Source: Myxococcus sp046520405
GTDB lineage: Bacteria; Myxococcota; Myxococcia; Myxococcales; Myxococcaceae
Assembly: GCA_046520405.1 (NCBI GenBank)
Contig: JBKGHI010000017.1
Coordinates: 1 to 64,000 of the forward strand
Length of the DNA stretch: 64,000 bases
Reading direction: 5' to 3'
Shown here: positions 37,807-46,188 of the stretch, piece by piece
Position numbering within the stretch: the first letter of the stretch is position 1
Layout of the letters: each line of letters opens with the position of its first letter
Translations under genes and position numbers: made by a program
Notes under the pieces: generated by a model
What the model was told of the DNA's origin: nothing
The model's database searches: none
What the model saw: only the letters and a program-made list of their open reading frames with translations

Positions 37807-38577
37807 CTACCCCTCGAGTCCCCACTTCTGGAGGAACGCTTCACGCCAGGTACGGCTGAGCACGACGGAACTCCCATCCTTGAGGACGAGGATTCCATCC
37901 CCGTGGCTCCACGGCTCCAGGCGGGCCACCGCGTCCAGGTTGACGATGTCGCCCCGGTGCACCCGGACGAAGCGTGAGGGGTCCAGCCGCTCCTCCAGGG
38001 CCCGGAGCGTTTGTCGCACAAGGTGCTCCCCCTGGCCCGTGTAGAGCCGGACGTACTTGTCCTCTGCCGACAGGCGCCAGACGTCCTCCAGCCGCAGGGG
38101 CACCCAGGCCTCGCCCGCCTTCACCACCAGCCGCTCCAGCGGGCGGCCCGCGGGAGCCCGTCCCAGCTCCGCCAGCAGCGCCTGGAGCCGCGCGGTGTCC
38201 GGCATCCCGCTGCGCAGCACCGCATGGGCCTTGTCCAATGCCCGGCCGAAGCGCTCCGCGTCGTAGGGCTTCAGCAGGTAGTCCACGGCCTGCGCCTCGA
38301 AGGCCGCCAGCGCGAAGGCGTCGTACGCCGTGGAGAAGATGACGGCCGGGCAGTGCTCCGGGCCCAGCGCCTCCAGCACCTCGAAGCCGGTGAGGCTCGG
38401 CATCTGCACATCGAGCACCAGCAGGTCCGGGCGCAGGGCCTCCACCTGGCGCAGCGTCTGCGTCCCATCCGCCGCTTCGCCGGCCAGAGCGAAGCGCGAG
38501 TCCTCCGCCAGCAGGCGCTTCACCTTCGCCCGCGCGGGGGCTTCGTCATCGGCCACCAGCACCTGGAAGCGCGTCAT
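37807..38577 (-). CDS. LytTR-family response regulator
   Basis: 256 residues: receiver domain (1-~120) with phospho-acceptor Asp56 in 'LLVLDVQMP', the acidic pair in 'VLVADDE' and Lys103 in 'VDYLLKPYD'. A LytTR DNA-binding domain follows (~150-250) with 'DVWRLSAEDKYVRLYT' and 'FVRVHRGDIVNLD'. Overlaps the kinase gene by 4 bases (ATGA), so it is the cognate partner of the LytS-like kinase. Target genes may include the adjacent acyltransferase, but that is inferred from position only. Confidence 0.94.
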   Translation of the reverse strand: MTRFQVLVADDEAPARAKVKRLLAEDSRFALAGEAADGTQTLRQVEALRPDLLVLDVQMPSLTGFEVLEALGPEHCPAVIFSTAYDAFALAAFEAQAVDYLLKPYDAERFGRALDKAHAVLRSGMPDTARLQALLAELGRAPAGRPLERLVVKAGEAWVPLRLEDVWRLSAEDKYVRLYTGQGEHLVRQTLRALEERLDPSRFVRVHRGDIVNLDAVARLEPWSHGDGILVLKDGSSVVLSRTWREAFLQKWGLEG

Positions 38578-39689
38578 GCCGCGGCCTCCCGGGGTAGCCA
38601 CAGCGACACGCGCGCGCCGCCCTCCGGGCCGTGGCCTCGCTCCAGCCGCGCACGGCCCGCGTGCAGCAGCGTCAGGATGCGCTCCAGGTGGGCCAGTCCC
38701 ACGCCAGGGCCGGACGCGGGCGAGTGCGCGCCGAAGCCGCGCCCCGTGTCCTCCACCTCCAGCCGCCACCCGGCGCCGTCCTCTCGGGCCCGGATGCGCA
38801 CCTCCAGCGGTTCGGTCCTGTCCTGATTGTGCTTCACCGCGTTCTCTACCAGGGCCTGGAGCGCGAAGCAGGGCACCTGGGCGCCGTCCAGTCCAGGGGC
38901 CAGGTCCCATCGCACCGTCACCCGTTCTCCGAAGCGCGCGGCCAGCAGGGCCACGAAGCGCGCGGCCTGGGTGCGCTCCTCGGCCAGCGTCCACGTGGGC
39001 TCGCGGCGCTCCAGGCTGGCGCGCAGCAGCCCGCCCAAATCGCTCAGCAGCCGGTCCGTGCGCGCGAGGTCCTCGTACATCACCGCGCTGACGGTGTTCA
39101 GGGCGTTGAAGAGGAAGTGCGGATGGAGCTGCCCGGTGAGGGACTGGAGCTGGGCCGCGCGCAGCTCGCCTTCCAGCGCCGCCTCCCGCAGCGCCCGCGC
39201 CTGACGCTCCTTCCACGTCTGGAGGAAGCTCCACAGCGCGGCGGTGACGGTGTACGAGATGAGGTCCTTCTGCGCCTCCATGGGGATGCGGAAGGCGAGC
39301 GCGCCATAGTCGTAGGTGCCCCAGCCGAGCAGCGCGTACAGCACGTGCCGCGACACCGCCATCAGCGCGGTGTGCAGGCCGGTGAAGAGCACGAAGGCCA
39401 CGGCATGGATGCCCAGGAAGCGGCCCCAGCCCACGCGAGGGCTCGGGGCGTTGAGCACCGCCGTGTAGAGGATGGGCAGGACAGCCCAGATGCCAATTGC
39501 CCCGGTGATTTCCCAGAGGAAGGCCCGGGCCGCCGGGATGGTGCCGCCGTCCCCGAGGATGGTGAGCCACAGCGTGAGCCCCAGCCACATGCCAAGGAAC
39601 ACGCAGAAGCCGAGCAGCGCCAGCGCCGGCCGCGCGCGGAGGCGGGGCCACTTCCAGTCGGAGCGGGCCTGGGGCGGAGAGGGCGTCAT
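38574..39689 (-). CDS. LytS/YehU-type sensor histidine kinase
   Basis: 371 residues. Four hydrophobic segments in the first ~155 residues form the sensor. A coiled-coil linker leads to the His_kinase domain (PF06580 type), with phospho-acceptor His189 in 'GQLHPHFLFNALNTV'. The HATPase region follows with N-box 'LQALVENAVKHNQD' and 'VEDTGRGFG'. It should autophosphorylate and hand phosphate to the LytTR regulator downstream. ATG 39689 gives the canonical short N-tail. Stimulus unknown. The acyltransferase gene is 8 bases upstream. Confidence 0.92.
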   Translation of the reverse strand: MTPSPPQARSDWKWPRLRARPALALLGFCVFLGMWLGLTLWLTILGDGGTIPAARAFLWEITGAIGIWAVLPILYTAVLNAPSPRVGWGRFLGIHAVAFVLFTGLHTALMAVSRHVLYALLGWGTYDYGALAFRIPMEAQKDLISYTVTAALWSFLQTWKERQARALREAALEGELRAAQLQSLTGQLHPHFLFNALNTVSAVMYEDLARTDRLLSDLGGLLRASLERREPTWTLAEERTQAARFVALLAARFGERVTVRWDLAPGLDGAQVPCFALQALVENAVKHNQDRTEPLEVRIRAREDGAGWRLEVEDTGRGFGAHSPASGPGVGLAHLERILTLLHAGRARLERGHGPEGGARVSLWLPREAAA

Positions 39690-39697
39690 GGGCGTCG

Positions 39698-40864
39698 TCA
39701 GGCAGTATGCACCGGGGCCGCGGTGGGGATGGGCCCGGCCCGTTTCGAGCGGGCCGGCAGCCCGAAGCACGCCCGCAGCCAGGGCACCCGGGCCACGCCC
39801 TCACACAGGCCCCAGGTGAGGCCGAAGGTCAGCGTGAGCACCACCAGGAAGAGGCTCACCGGCCCGACGGACCAGTCCACGAGCGCGAAGCCGACGCAGA
39901 CGATGACCGTCTGGTGGAGGATGTAGAACGGGTACGAGAGCTCGCGCGCGTGCAGGAGCCAGGGGCGGCGGACGTGGATGCAGGCCCGCGCCCAGGCCAG
40001 CGCCGTGAGGATGAAGAGCCATTGCAGCGCCGTGCGGCCCAGCGTCTCCAGCGGGAAGGGGTACTCGTTCGGCGGCACCATGAGGGCGAAGAGCAGTCCG
40101 CTGGCGCCCAGCAGCGCCCGGCGCCGGGCCACCAGGTGCTCCACGACGCGCGGGCACCGGCCCAGCAGGTGGCCGCCGAGGAAGAAGAGGCCGAAGTGGA
40201 TGAAGGCCCTCGGGTCGTCGAGGAGCGCGTGCGTCTGGGGGAAGCGGCGCAGCAGGACTTCGTTGAGCGCGAGCGGGAGGAACAGCCACGCCACGTTCCA
40301 CCCCCGGCTGAGCCACGCCTCGGCGCGCTGGAGCCAGGCCTGACCCCGGGCCGTGCGCAGCGCCGCGAAGAGGGGCAGCGCGAGCAGGCAGTAGAGGAAG
40401 AGGTACGCGACGAACCACAGGTGGTGCCAGCTGAAGCTGCCGACGGGGTAGGGGACGAAGCCGAACACGGACGGGTAGAAGTCCGCGTAGCTGCCCTGGA
40501 ACGCCCCGCGCTGGAGCCGCTCCACGTAGATTTGCGGCGGCACCACGACGAACATGCCGAACACCAGGGGGCCCAGGAGCCGCTTCGCGCGGTCCCCGGT
40601 GAAGGTGCCCAGCGAGCGCCGCCGCAGCGCGAACGCCGTCCCGATGCCGGAGATGCACATCAGCAGCGGCATGCGGAGGTGGTGCAGCACCTCCATGGGT
40701 GGCTCCAGCCACGGCAGGGCCTGGACGCTCTTCACGTGCCAGTCCCAGGTGTTGAACATCATCCCGGTGTGGAACAGGTGCAGCAGGAGGATGGCCACCA
40801 CCCGGAGCCAGTCCAGGTCGGGGCGGTGTTCTTCAAGCGGGCGCGGCGGGGCGGTGGTGCTCAT
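39698..40864 (-). CDS. Acyltransferase-3 / glucan-modification (MdoC/OpgC-like) membrane protein
   Basis: 388 residues with about ten membrane helices. 'RPDLDWLRVVAILLLHLFHTGMMFN' and 'GIGTAFALRRRSLGTFTGDRAKRLL', plus 'FYILHQTVIVCVGFALVDW' near the C-terminus, match the acyltransferase-3 family, which moves acyl groups onto extracytoplasmic glycans or lipids. First gene of an apparent operon with the LytS/LytR-type pair. ATG 40864 follows a GGAGG site. The acyl acceptor is unknown. Confidence 0.86.
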   Translation of the reverse strand: MSTTAPPRPLEEHRPDLDWLRVVAILLLHLFHTGMMFNTWDWHVKSVQALPWLEPPMEVLHHLRMPLLMCISGIGTAFALRRRSLGTFTGDRAKRLLGPLVFGMFVVVPPQIYVERLQRGAFQGSYADFYPSVFGFVPYPVGSFSWHHLWFVAYLFLYCLLALPLFAALRTARGQAWLQRAEAWLSRGWNVAWLFLPLALNEVLLRRFPQTHALLDDPRAFIHFGLFFLGGHLLGRCPRVVEHLVARRRALLGASGLLFALMVPPNEYPFPLETLGRTALQWLFILTALAWARACIHVRRPWLLHARELSYPFYILHQTVIVCVGFALVDWSVGPVSLFLVVLTLTFGLTWGLCEGVARVPWLRACFGLPARSKRAGPIPTAAPVHTA

Positions 40865-40979
40865 GGGAGAGCCTCCTTCCGCTTCGGGATACGCACCGCG
40901 TCCGCGCCGCTCCACGCGTCTGTCGCCAGCCGGTTTCATGGCGGTGTGAGCCGGACGGGCGGGGTGGGGCGCAAAGGAA

Positions 40980-41009
40980 AAGGCCGCCCGGGTTGCCCCG
41001 GACGGCCTT
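40980..41009 (-). terminator. Intrinsic terminator after rplI
   Basis: On the minus strand AAGGCCGTCCGGGG and CCCGGGCGGCCTT form a long stem (about 12 bp) with a 4-base loop, followed by TTCCTTT. It lies just after the rplI stop and ends the rpsF-rpsR-rplI transcript. Confidence 0.85.
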
Positions 41010-41037
41010 CTCTCACTTCAGTGAAGCCCGCGGAGGA

Positions 41038-41481
41038 TTACTCCGGCAGGACCTCGAGCTTGATCTTCGCGACGACGTCGCGGTGCAGGCGCAGCTCCAC
41101 CTCGTAGTTGCCCAGGGCCTTGATGGGCTCGGGCAGGTGGATGTGGCGGCGGTCGATGCTCTGACCCTCGGCGGCAACCGCCTCCGCGATGTCCAGCACC
41201 GTGACGGAGCCGAACAGCTTGTCCTGATCGCCCACGCGGCGCTTGATGCTGACCTTGATGGCGCCAATCTTCTTGGCCTGCTCCTCGGCCGCGCCCTTCA
41301 GCTTGGCGTTCCGAGCAGCGATGACCGACTTCTCATGCTCCAGCTGGCGCAGGTTCTGCTCGCTGGCCAGCACCGCCTTCTTGCGGGGCAGGAGGAAGTT
41401 GCGGCCAAAGCCGTCCTTCACGGTGACGAGCTCCCCGGACTTGCCCAGGTTCTCGATGTCCTCACGCAGAATGACCTTCAT
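41038..41481 (-). CDS. rplI: 50S ribosomal protein L9
   Basis: 147 residues; 'MKVILREDIENLGKSGELVTVKDGFGRNFLLPRKKAVLA' in blocks is the L9 N-terminal domain, which binds 23S rRNA near the L1 stalk. The long connecting helix ('NLRQLEHEKSVIAARNAKLKGAAEEQAKK') and the C-terminal domain follow. Normal length (E. coli 149). Last gene of the rpsF-rpsR-rplI operon. Confidence 0.97.
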   Translation of the reverse strand: MKVILREDIENLGKSGELVTVKDGFGRNFLLPRKKAVLASEQNLRQLEHEKSVIAARNAKLKGAAEEQAKKIGAIKVSIKRRVGDQDKLFGSVTVLDIAEAVAAEGQSIDRRHIHLPEPIKALGNYEVELRLHRDVVAKIKLEVLPE

Positions 41482-41508
41482 GTTCAGTCTCCTGTGCGGA
41501 CCGGCGGA

Positions 41509-41898
41509 CTAGCCGACCACCGCGTTGTAGGGGAGGAGCGCGATGCCACGGGCGCGCTTGATGGCCACCGCCACCTCGCGCTGGTGCTTGGCGCAGTTGC
41601 CGGAGATGCGGCGGGGGATGATCTTGCCGCGCTCCGTCACGAAGTACTTCAGCGTCGCCTGGTCCTTGAAGTCCACCGACGCGTTCTTCTCCGCGCAGAA
41701 CCGGCAGACCTTCTTGCGACCGAAGCCACGGCCACCGCCGCGCTTGTCGTCGTCACCACCCAGCCCGCCGCCGCGGTCGCCGCGATCACCACCGCGGTCA
41801 CCCCGGTCACCACCACCGCGCGAACCACCACCGCCGAAGCCACCACCGCTGCGGGCGGCGGGGGCAGAGGCCGTCTTGCTATCCGTTCCGTTGCTCAT
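41509..41898 (-). CDS. rpsR: 30S ribosomal protein S18 with Gly/Arg/Asp-rich N-terminal extension
   Basis: 129 residues; S18 is usually about 75. The C-terminal 70 residues are ordinary S18: 'KKVCRFCAEKNASVDFKDQ' (a C+ form with both Cys, zinc-binding type), 'LKYFVTERGKIIPRRISGNCAKHQREVAVAIKRARGIALLPY'. The first ~60 residues are an added GGGGSRGGGDRGDRGG-type low-complexity tail. Such tails are known in some myxobacteria and Deltaproteobacteria. ATG 41898 begins 'MSNGTDSKTASAPAARSGGG'. The extension would project from the S6/S18 platform. Confidence 0.93.
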   Translation of the reverse strand: MSNGTDSKTASAPAARSGGGFGGGGSRGGGDRGDRGGDRGDRGGGLGGDDDKRGGGRGFGRKKVCRFCAEKNASVDFKDQATLKYFVTERGKIIPRRISGNCAKHQREVAVAIKRARGIALLPYNAVVG

Positions 41899-41949
41899 GA
41901 GCGTTCTCGTATCCTGGAATGGTCTCTAGGGAATTGACCCAGAAGGCGC

Positions 41950-42426
41950 TCAGGCCTCCTCGGACGACTCCTCCTCGGAGTCGCTGCCCTGCTCCTCGGA
42001 ACCCTCGGAGCGGAAGCCACCCTCGCGCTCCGCGGGAGCGCCCGGACGGGTCTCCTCCACGTCGCCGGCCAGCTTCACGTCCTCGAGCACCGGACGCGTC
42101 TCGGGGTCCACCTCGTCCGCGAGCTTCACGGAGATGTAGCGGGTGACCTCGTCCAGGTTGCGGAGGTTGCGCTCGATTTCCGCCACCAGCTTCGCGCCGC
42201 CCAGGAAGTGGGTGTGCACGTAGATGGCGCGGGGCTGCTTCGCCACGGGGAACAGGGTCTTCTTCTTGCCCCACACCGTGAAGCGGATGACCTTGCCACC
42301 CTCACGGGAAACGATGCCGCGGACGCGCTCCTTGAGCTTGTCCACGTTGTCGTCCGTCAGGTCCGGCTTGACCAGGAAGATGGTCTCGTACTCACGAAGC
42401 CGCGTCGCGGCCTGCGTCTCAGCCAT
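41950..42426 (-). CDS. rpsF: 30S ribosomal protein S6
   Basis: 158 residues. 'REYETIFLVKPDLTDDNVDKLKERVRGIVSREGGKVIRFTVWGKKK' in blocks is S6 strand 1 through helix 1 and strand 2, and 'YVHTHFLGGAKLVAEIERNLRNLDEVTRYISVKL' is its second half. The last ~50 residues form an acidic tail ending 'EEESSEEA', longer than the E. coli tail, where S6 is oligoglutamylated by RimK. ATG 42426 is the canonical start; the frame upstream is non-family. First gene of the operon. Confidence 0.96.
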   Translation of the reverse strand: MAETQAATRLREYETIFLVKPDLTDDNVDKLKERVRGIVSREGGKVIRFTVWGKKKTLFPVAKQPRAIYVHTHFLGGAKLVAEIERNLRNLDEVTRYISVKLADEVDPETRPVLEDVKLAGDVEETRPGAPAEREGGFRSEGSEEQGSDSEEESSEEA

Positions 42427-42692
42427 TGTTTTCTCTCCCCTTGGGGTCGAGTGCCCTCCGGTGAATCCAGAGAGCGGGGAAACGGCCAGCAGACCAGGAG
42501 GCCCACCGCCGGGGACGGGAAACCGCGCGCCCGTCACCTTCGCGCTACGTCCCGTGTACCAACACGGGAAGCTGAAAAAGAACATCCCACCGGGTCATCC
42601 CCGATGAGGGAACGGGCCTTCTATGGGGGCCCACCCCGCCAAGTCAAGCGGCCGGGCGCCCTGGCCGCCTGCCCGTGGGGGCGGGGGCCCTC

Positions 42693-43267
42693 TCAGGCCT
42701 TCCGGTTGAACCGGTTCATGGCCACCGACAGCCCCTCGCGAATCCAGGTCTCCGTCATGTCCATGGCCCGGTCGATGAGCGTGTCCATCTCCCGGCGCTC
42801 GCCGTCGTCGAAGTTGGACAGGACGTAGCCGGACACGCGCTCGCGGGCGTTGGGGCCCTCCGGCTTGCCAATGCCGAAGCGCAGGCGGATGAAGCCCTCG
42901 TCGCCCAGGCTGGAGACGATGCTCTTGAGGCCGTTGTGCCCGCCGCTGCCGCCGCCGGCCTTGAGCTGCAGCCGGCCCAGGGGCAGGTCCAGCTCGTCGT
43001 GGATGACGAGCACGTCCGCCACCGGCACCTTGTAGAAGCGCGCCGCCTCGCCGACGGAGCGGCCCGACAGGTTCATGAACGTCTGCGGCTCCAGGAAGAG
43101 GACACGCTCTCCGGCCAGGGTGCCCTGGCGGCCCGGGCGGCGAACTTCTCCTGGTTCAGCTCCGCGCGCGCGCGCGACAGCAGGGCCTCCACCACCATGA
43201 ACCCGATGTTGTGCCGGTGCCGCTCGTACTCGCGCCCCGGATTGCCCAGCCCGACGATGAGCTTCAT
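42693..43267 (-). CDS. pth: Peptidyl-tRNA hydrolase, frameshifted as given
   Basis: Recycles peptidyl-tRNA; normally essential. The N-terminal half starts at ATG 43267 ('MKLIVGLGNPGREYERHRHNIGFMVVEALL', catalytic His in 'HRHNIGF'). The C-terminal half continues in another frame ('MNLSGRSVGEAARFYKV', 'VLVIHDELDLPLGRLQLKAGGGSGGHNGLKSI'). The link 'QGTLAGERVLFLEPQTF' is found in the second frame, so one base is extra around 43135-43165 in a CCCGGGCGG run. Joined, it is a full-length ~190-aa Pth with all catalytic residues. Since the gene is essential, a sequence error is more likely than a true mutation. Confidence 0.9.
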
Positions 43268-43290
43268 GACGTGGCTCCCGAAACGAGAAA

Positions 43291-43320
43291 CGGGGCCAGC
43301 CCCTTACCGGGCCAGCCCCG
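43291..43320 (-). terminator. Hairpin with T-rich tail between rplY and pth
   Basis: On the minus strand CGGGGC...GCCCCG encloses a loop containing a second GGGGCTGGCC unit and is followed by TTTCTCGTTTC. It lies downstream of rplY, so it may end or attenuate the prs-rplY transcript before pth. Confidence 0.6.
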
Positions 43321-43348
43321 CTCCAGGATGACAGCGGGTGACGACAGC

Positions 43349-44008
43349 TTACTTCTTCGCCGGCGCCTTCGCGGGGGCCGCGGCCGCCTTCGCGTCCTTG
43401 GCCGGAGCCGCCGTCGCGGCAGCCGCCGCCGGACCGGCCTCCACGGCCTCCGGCGCGCTGATGACGGCCAGGGTGTAGTTGACGTTCGTCTTCACCGACA
43501 CGCCCTCGGGCAGCTTCACATCGTTGATGTGGAGCACCTCGGTGATCTTCATCGGCGTCACGTCCACCTCGATGCGCTCGGGGATGGCCGCGGGCAGCGA
43601 CCAGACCTCGATCTCACGGCGGGCCTGGGTGAGCAGACCGCCGTCCGCCACGCCCTGCGCGCGGCCGGTGAGCACCAGCGGCACGTTGACCTTGACCTGC
43701 TCGTTGGGGCGCACGTCCAGGAAGTCCGCGTGCAGGATGGCGCGGGTGACGGGCTCCATCTGGTAGTCCTTCAGGAGCACCTGGCGGTCGCCGCCCTCCA
43801 CCTTGATCTGGATCAGGGTGTTGAACTTGTGCGGGGTGTTGATGGCCTGGCGGACCGCCTTGGGGTCCACGGAGATGTGCACCGGCTTCTCCAGGTGCTT
43901 TCCGTAGACGACGGCGGGAATCAGACCCTGGGCGCGCAGGCGGCGGGCAATGCCCTTACCGGAACCTTCACGCGGCTTGGCCTCAAGGGTGCTCGTATTG
44001 GCGGACAT
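43349..44008 (-). CDS. rplY: 50S ribosomal protein L25/general stress protein Ctc
   Basis: 219 residues of the long (CTC) form, which binds 5S rRNA. N-terminal L25 fold: 'REGSGKGIARRLRAQGLIPAVVYG' and 'VLLKDYQMEPVTRAILHADFLDV'. TL5-like C-domain: 'VPLVLTGRAQGVADGGLLTQARREIEVWSLPAAIPERIEVDVT'. The end is an Ala/Lys-rich tail of about 35 residues ('AAAAAT' and 'KAPAKK'). Sits between prs and pth as in Bacillus (prs-ctc-pth). Confidence 0.96.
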   Translation of the reverse strand: MSANTSTLEAKPREGSGKGIARRLRAQGLIPAVVYGKHLEKPVHISVDPKAVRQAINTPHKFNTLIQIKVEGGDRQVLLKDYQMEPVTRAILHADFLDVRPNEQVKVNVPLVLTGRAQGVADGGLLTQARREIEVWSLPAAIPERIEVDVTPMKITEVLHINDVKLPEGVSVKTNVNYTLAVISAPEAVEAGPAAAAATAAPAKDAKAAAAPAKAPAKK

Positions 44009-44181
44009 GGAATCCTCACGGATAGGACTGCGGGTACCAGCGGAGGCCTTGGCGCCCTCGGCATCCCACCCCAGTGGTGGGCCCCGAAGACGGCGCCTTG
44101 GGAGGCAACCGATGGAAGGGCGTGCACATGCCAGCCGGACGGCTTGGAGTCAAGCCGCCCGGCGGACAGGCGAGCGCCGGC

Positions 44182-45132
44182 TCAGACGAACAGTGAGCTG
44201 AGCGAGTCGGCGCGGTGGATGCGGGCAATGGCCTCGCCGAAGAGGCGCTCGGTGGTCAGCAGGCGGATCTTCGAGCAGGCCTGCGCCGCGGGCGACAGCG
44301 GCACGGTGTCCGTGAAGACGACCTCCTCCAGCACCGAGTCCTGGATGCGCTGGATGGCCGGGCCGGACAGGATGGGGTGGACCGCATAGGCCACCACCCG
44401 GCGGGCGCCCTTGGCCTTCAGCGCCGCGGCGGCCTGGGCGAGCGTGCCGGCCGTGTCCACCATGTCGTCCACCAGCACCGCGTCCTTGCCGTTCACGTCG
44501 CCAATGAGGTTCATCACCTCGGACGCGTTGGGGCGCGGACGGCGCTTGTCGATGATGGCCAGGCCCGTGTTCAGCCGCTTGGAGTACGCGCGGGCGCGCT
44601 CCACGCCGCCAGCGTCCGGCGACACGATGACCAGCTCCTGCGACTCCGGAAAGCGCTTGCGCAGGTCCTCCAGGAACACCGGCGAGCCGTAGAGGTGGTC
44701 GGAGGGGATGTTGAAGAAGCCCTGGATCTGCCCGGCGTGCATGTCCATGGACACCACGCGCTCGGCGCCCGCGGACTCCAGCAGGTCCGCGATGAGCTTC
44801 GCGGTAATCGGCGTGCGCGGGGCCACCTTCCGGTCCTGCCGGGCGTACCCGTAGTACGGGATGACGGCGGTGATGGAGCCGGCGCTCGCCCGCTTGAGCG
44901 CGTCACACATGATGAGCAGCTCCATCAGGTGATCGTTCGCCGGCGGGCAGGTCGACTGGAGGATGAAGACGTCGTGGCCGCGAACGTTCTCGCCGATCTC
45001 GACGTGTATCTCCCCGTCCGAGAACCGGCCGACCTCCGCCTTGCCCAGAGGGCGCTTGAGGTACTCGCAGATGCGATGCGCCAGGCCGGGATTCGAGTTC
45101 CCGGCGAACACCTTGAAGTCACGCGGCTGCAT
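44182..45132 (-). CDS. prs: Ribose-phosphate pyrophosphokinase
   Basis: Makes PRPP from ribose-5-phosphate and ATP. 316 residues, canonical length. 'FSDGEIHVEIGENVRGHDVFILQST', 'YYGYARQDRK' (catalytic loop arginine/aspartate), 'DMHAGQIQGFF' and the PRPP loop 'VLVDDMVDTAGTLAQAA' are all present. PRPP feeds the upp-like and hpt enzymes encoded at 46.8-48.2 kb. Follows spoVG, as in Bacillus. Confidence 0.97.
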   Translation of the reverse strand: MQPRDFKVFAGNSNPGLAHRICEYLKRPLGKAEVGRFSDGEIHVEIGENVRGHDVFILQSTCPPANDHLMELLIMCDALKRASAGSITAVIPYYGYARQDRKVAPRTPITAKLIADLLESAGAERVVSMDMHAGQIQGFFNIPSDHLYGSPVFLEDLRKRFPESQELVIVSPDAGGVERARAYSKRLNTGLAIIDKRRPRPNASEVMNLIGDVNGKDAVLVDDMVDTAGTLAQAAAALKAKGARRVVAYAVHPILSGPAIQRIQDSVLEEVVFTDTVPLSPAAQACSKIRLLTTERLFGEAIARIHRADSLSSLFV

Positions 45133-45179
45133 GGTGGGGCCGCTGACTAACCTGGACGCGGACGGAAGGAAAGAAGTCG

Positions 45180-45479
45180 TTAGTCCAGGTCCGCTGGCGC
45201 TGCGACAAGCATCCCGGCTTGCGCCTGATGGAGGTGTCGCTCGTACTCCATCAGGATGACGCGTTCCATTTGACTCCGCGTATCCGCGTTGAGCGGGTGG
45301 GCAATGTCCTTGTACGTCCCATCCTTCCGCTTCTTGGCTGGCATCGCGATGAAGAGCCCGGTCGAGCCGTGAATGACCTTCAAATCGCGAATGACGAAGC
45401 AGTGGTCCAAGGTGATGGTGACGTACGCCTTGAGCTTGTCCTCTTCGACCGGAAACACCCGGACGTCGGTGATGTTCAT
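45180..45479 (-). CDS. spoVG: SpoVG family RNA/DNA-binding regulator
   Basis: 99 residues: 'MNITDVRVFPVEEDKLKAYVTITLDHCFVIRDLKVIHGSTGLFIAMPAKKRKDG' in blocks and 'DIAHPLNADTRSQMERVILMEYE' match SpoVG. SpoVG is a small site-specific DNA/RNA-binding protein controlling septation, virulence and metabolism in Firmicutes and Borrelia; homologues exist in Myxococcus. ATG 45479 is the canonical start; upstream frame is unrelated. Lies 47 bases upstream of prs, preserving the spoVG-prs-ctc-pth order. Confidence 0.94.
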   Translation of the reverse strand: MNITDVRVFPVEEDKLKAYVTITLDHCFVIRDLKVIHGSTGLFIAMPAKKRKDGTYKDIAHPLNADTRSQMERVILMEYERHLHQAQAGMLVAAPADLD

Positions 45480-45613
45480 GGTCCCCCCCCGAACCCGAAA
45501 GGTCGGAGCTGAAGGGAAGCCTGGGACATACCGGGTGTCAAATGCAAGCGCGGGCGCGAGGGAGATTCGCGCCACTGTTCAATGCACCCACAGTCGGCCG
45601 CTGCGATTGGAGG

Positions 45614-45994
45614 TCAGGGCAGCATTTGCGGCCAGTGCATGACCAGGTGGGTCAGGAACGCGAGGTGGTAGACCACGATGACGGCATACACGGCCGCGCC
45701 CAACCGGATGGCGATGCGGCTGGCGTTGAGGTGCCGGTGGATGCACAGCAGCCACAGGCCCGCGTTCACGATGACCAGCTTGGAGAGCATGAAGAAGAGC
45801 GGGGACTGCTCGTAGGCCACCCGCATGATGGGGTTGAGCTCCTCCGCCACGCCCAACTGGAGGAAGAAGAGGGTGAAGAGCCCGTCCAGCAGGTTCAGCG
45901 TCAACAGCGCCACAGACGCCGGTGACAGATAGAAAGAAGCCCTGTTGCCCCACGCCCCGCCCTGCATCGGTCCAATCGTCGCCGCCACGCCCAT
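45614..45994 (-). CDS. DUF5658 family small membrane protein
   Basis: 126 residues, three membrane segments (about 23-46, 68-86, 93-117). The opening 'LLTLNLLDGLFTLFFLQLGVAEELNPIMR' matches the DUF5658 pattern (helix with Asn-Leu-Leu-Asp, then Glu-Leu/Ala-Asn-Pro). Function unknown. Monocistronic. Confidence 0.75.
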   Translation of the reverse strand: MGVAATIGPMQGGAWGNRASFYLSPASVALLTLNLLDGLFTLFFLQLGVAEELNPIMRVAYEQSPLFFMLSKLVIVNAGLWLLCIHRHLNASRIAIRLGAAVYAVIVVYHLAFLTHLVMHWPQMLP

Positions 45995-46188
45995 CCCCCT
46001 TCGCCAGTCCGAACTCAGAGCCTTTCAAGAGCCTTGCCAACGCCCGGGAGGGCTGCGCGCGGGCAGGCGAGGAAGCGGGCGACATCCGCGGTCGATTCGG
46101 CTATGGGACGGGCGTGGCGGGAAGTTGACTCCCCTGGGGTCGTGGCAGACTATCCGCGCCCCTTCCGCCCCCGGCCCGTGAGCGTTCC

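Noticed and set aside
37807..39804. Apparent 665-residue fusion of kinase and LytTR regulator in one frame
   Set aside because: The kinase is encoded in a different frame (38574-39689); the front part of the long frame is a shadow. The regulator starts at 38577 with ATGA overlap.
45133..45179. Possible leader/attenuator between spoVG and prs
   Set aside because: No stable hairpin or leader peptide could be supported in 47 bases.
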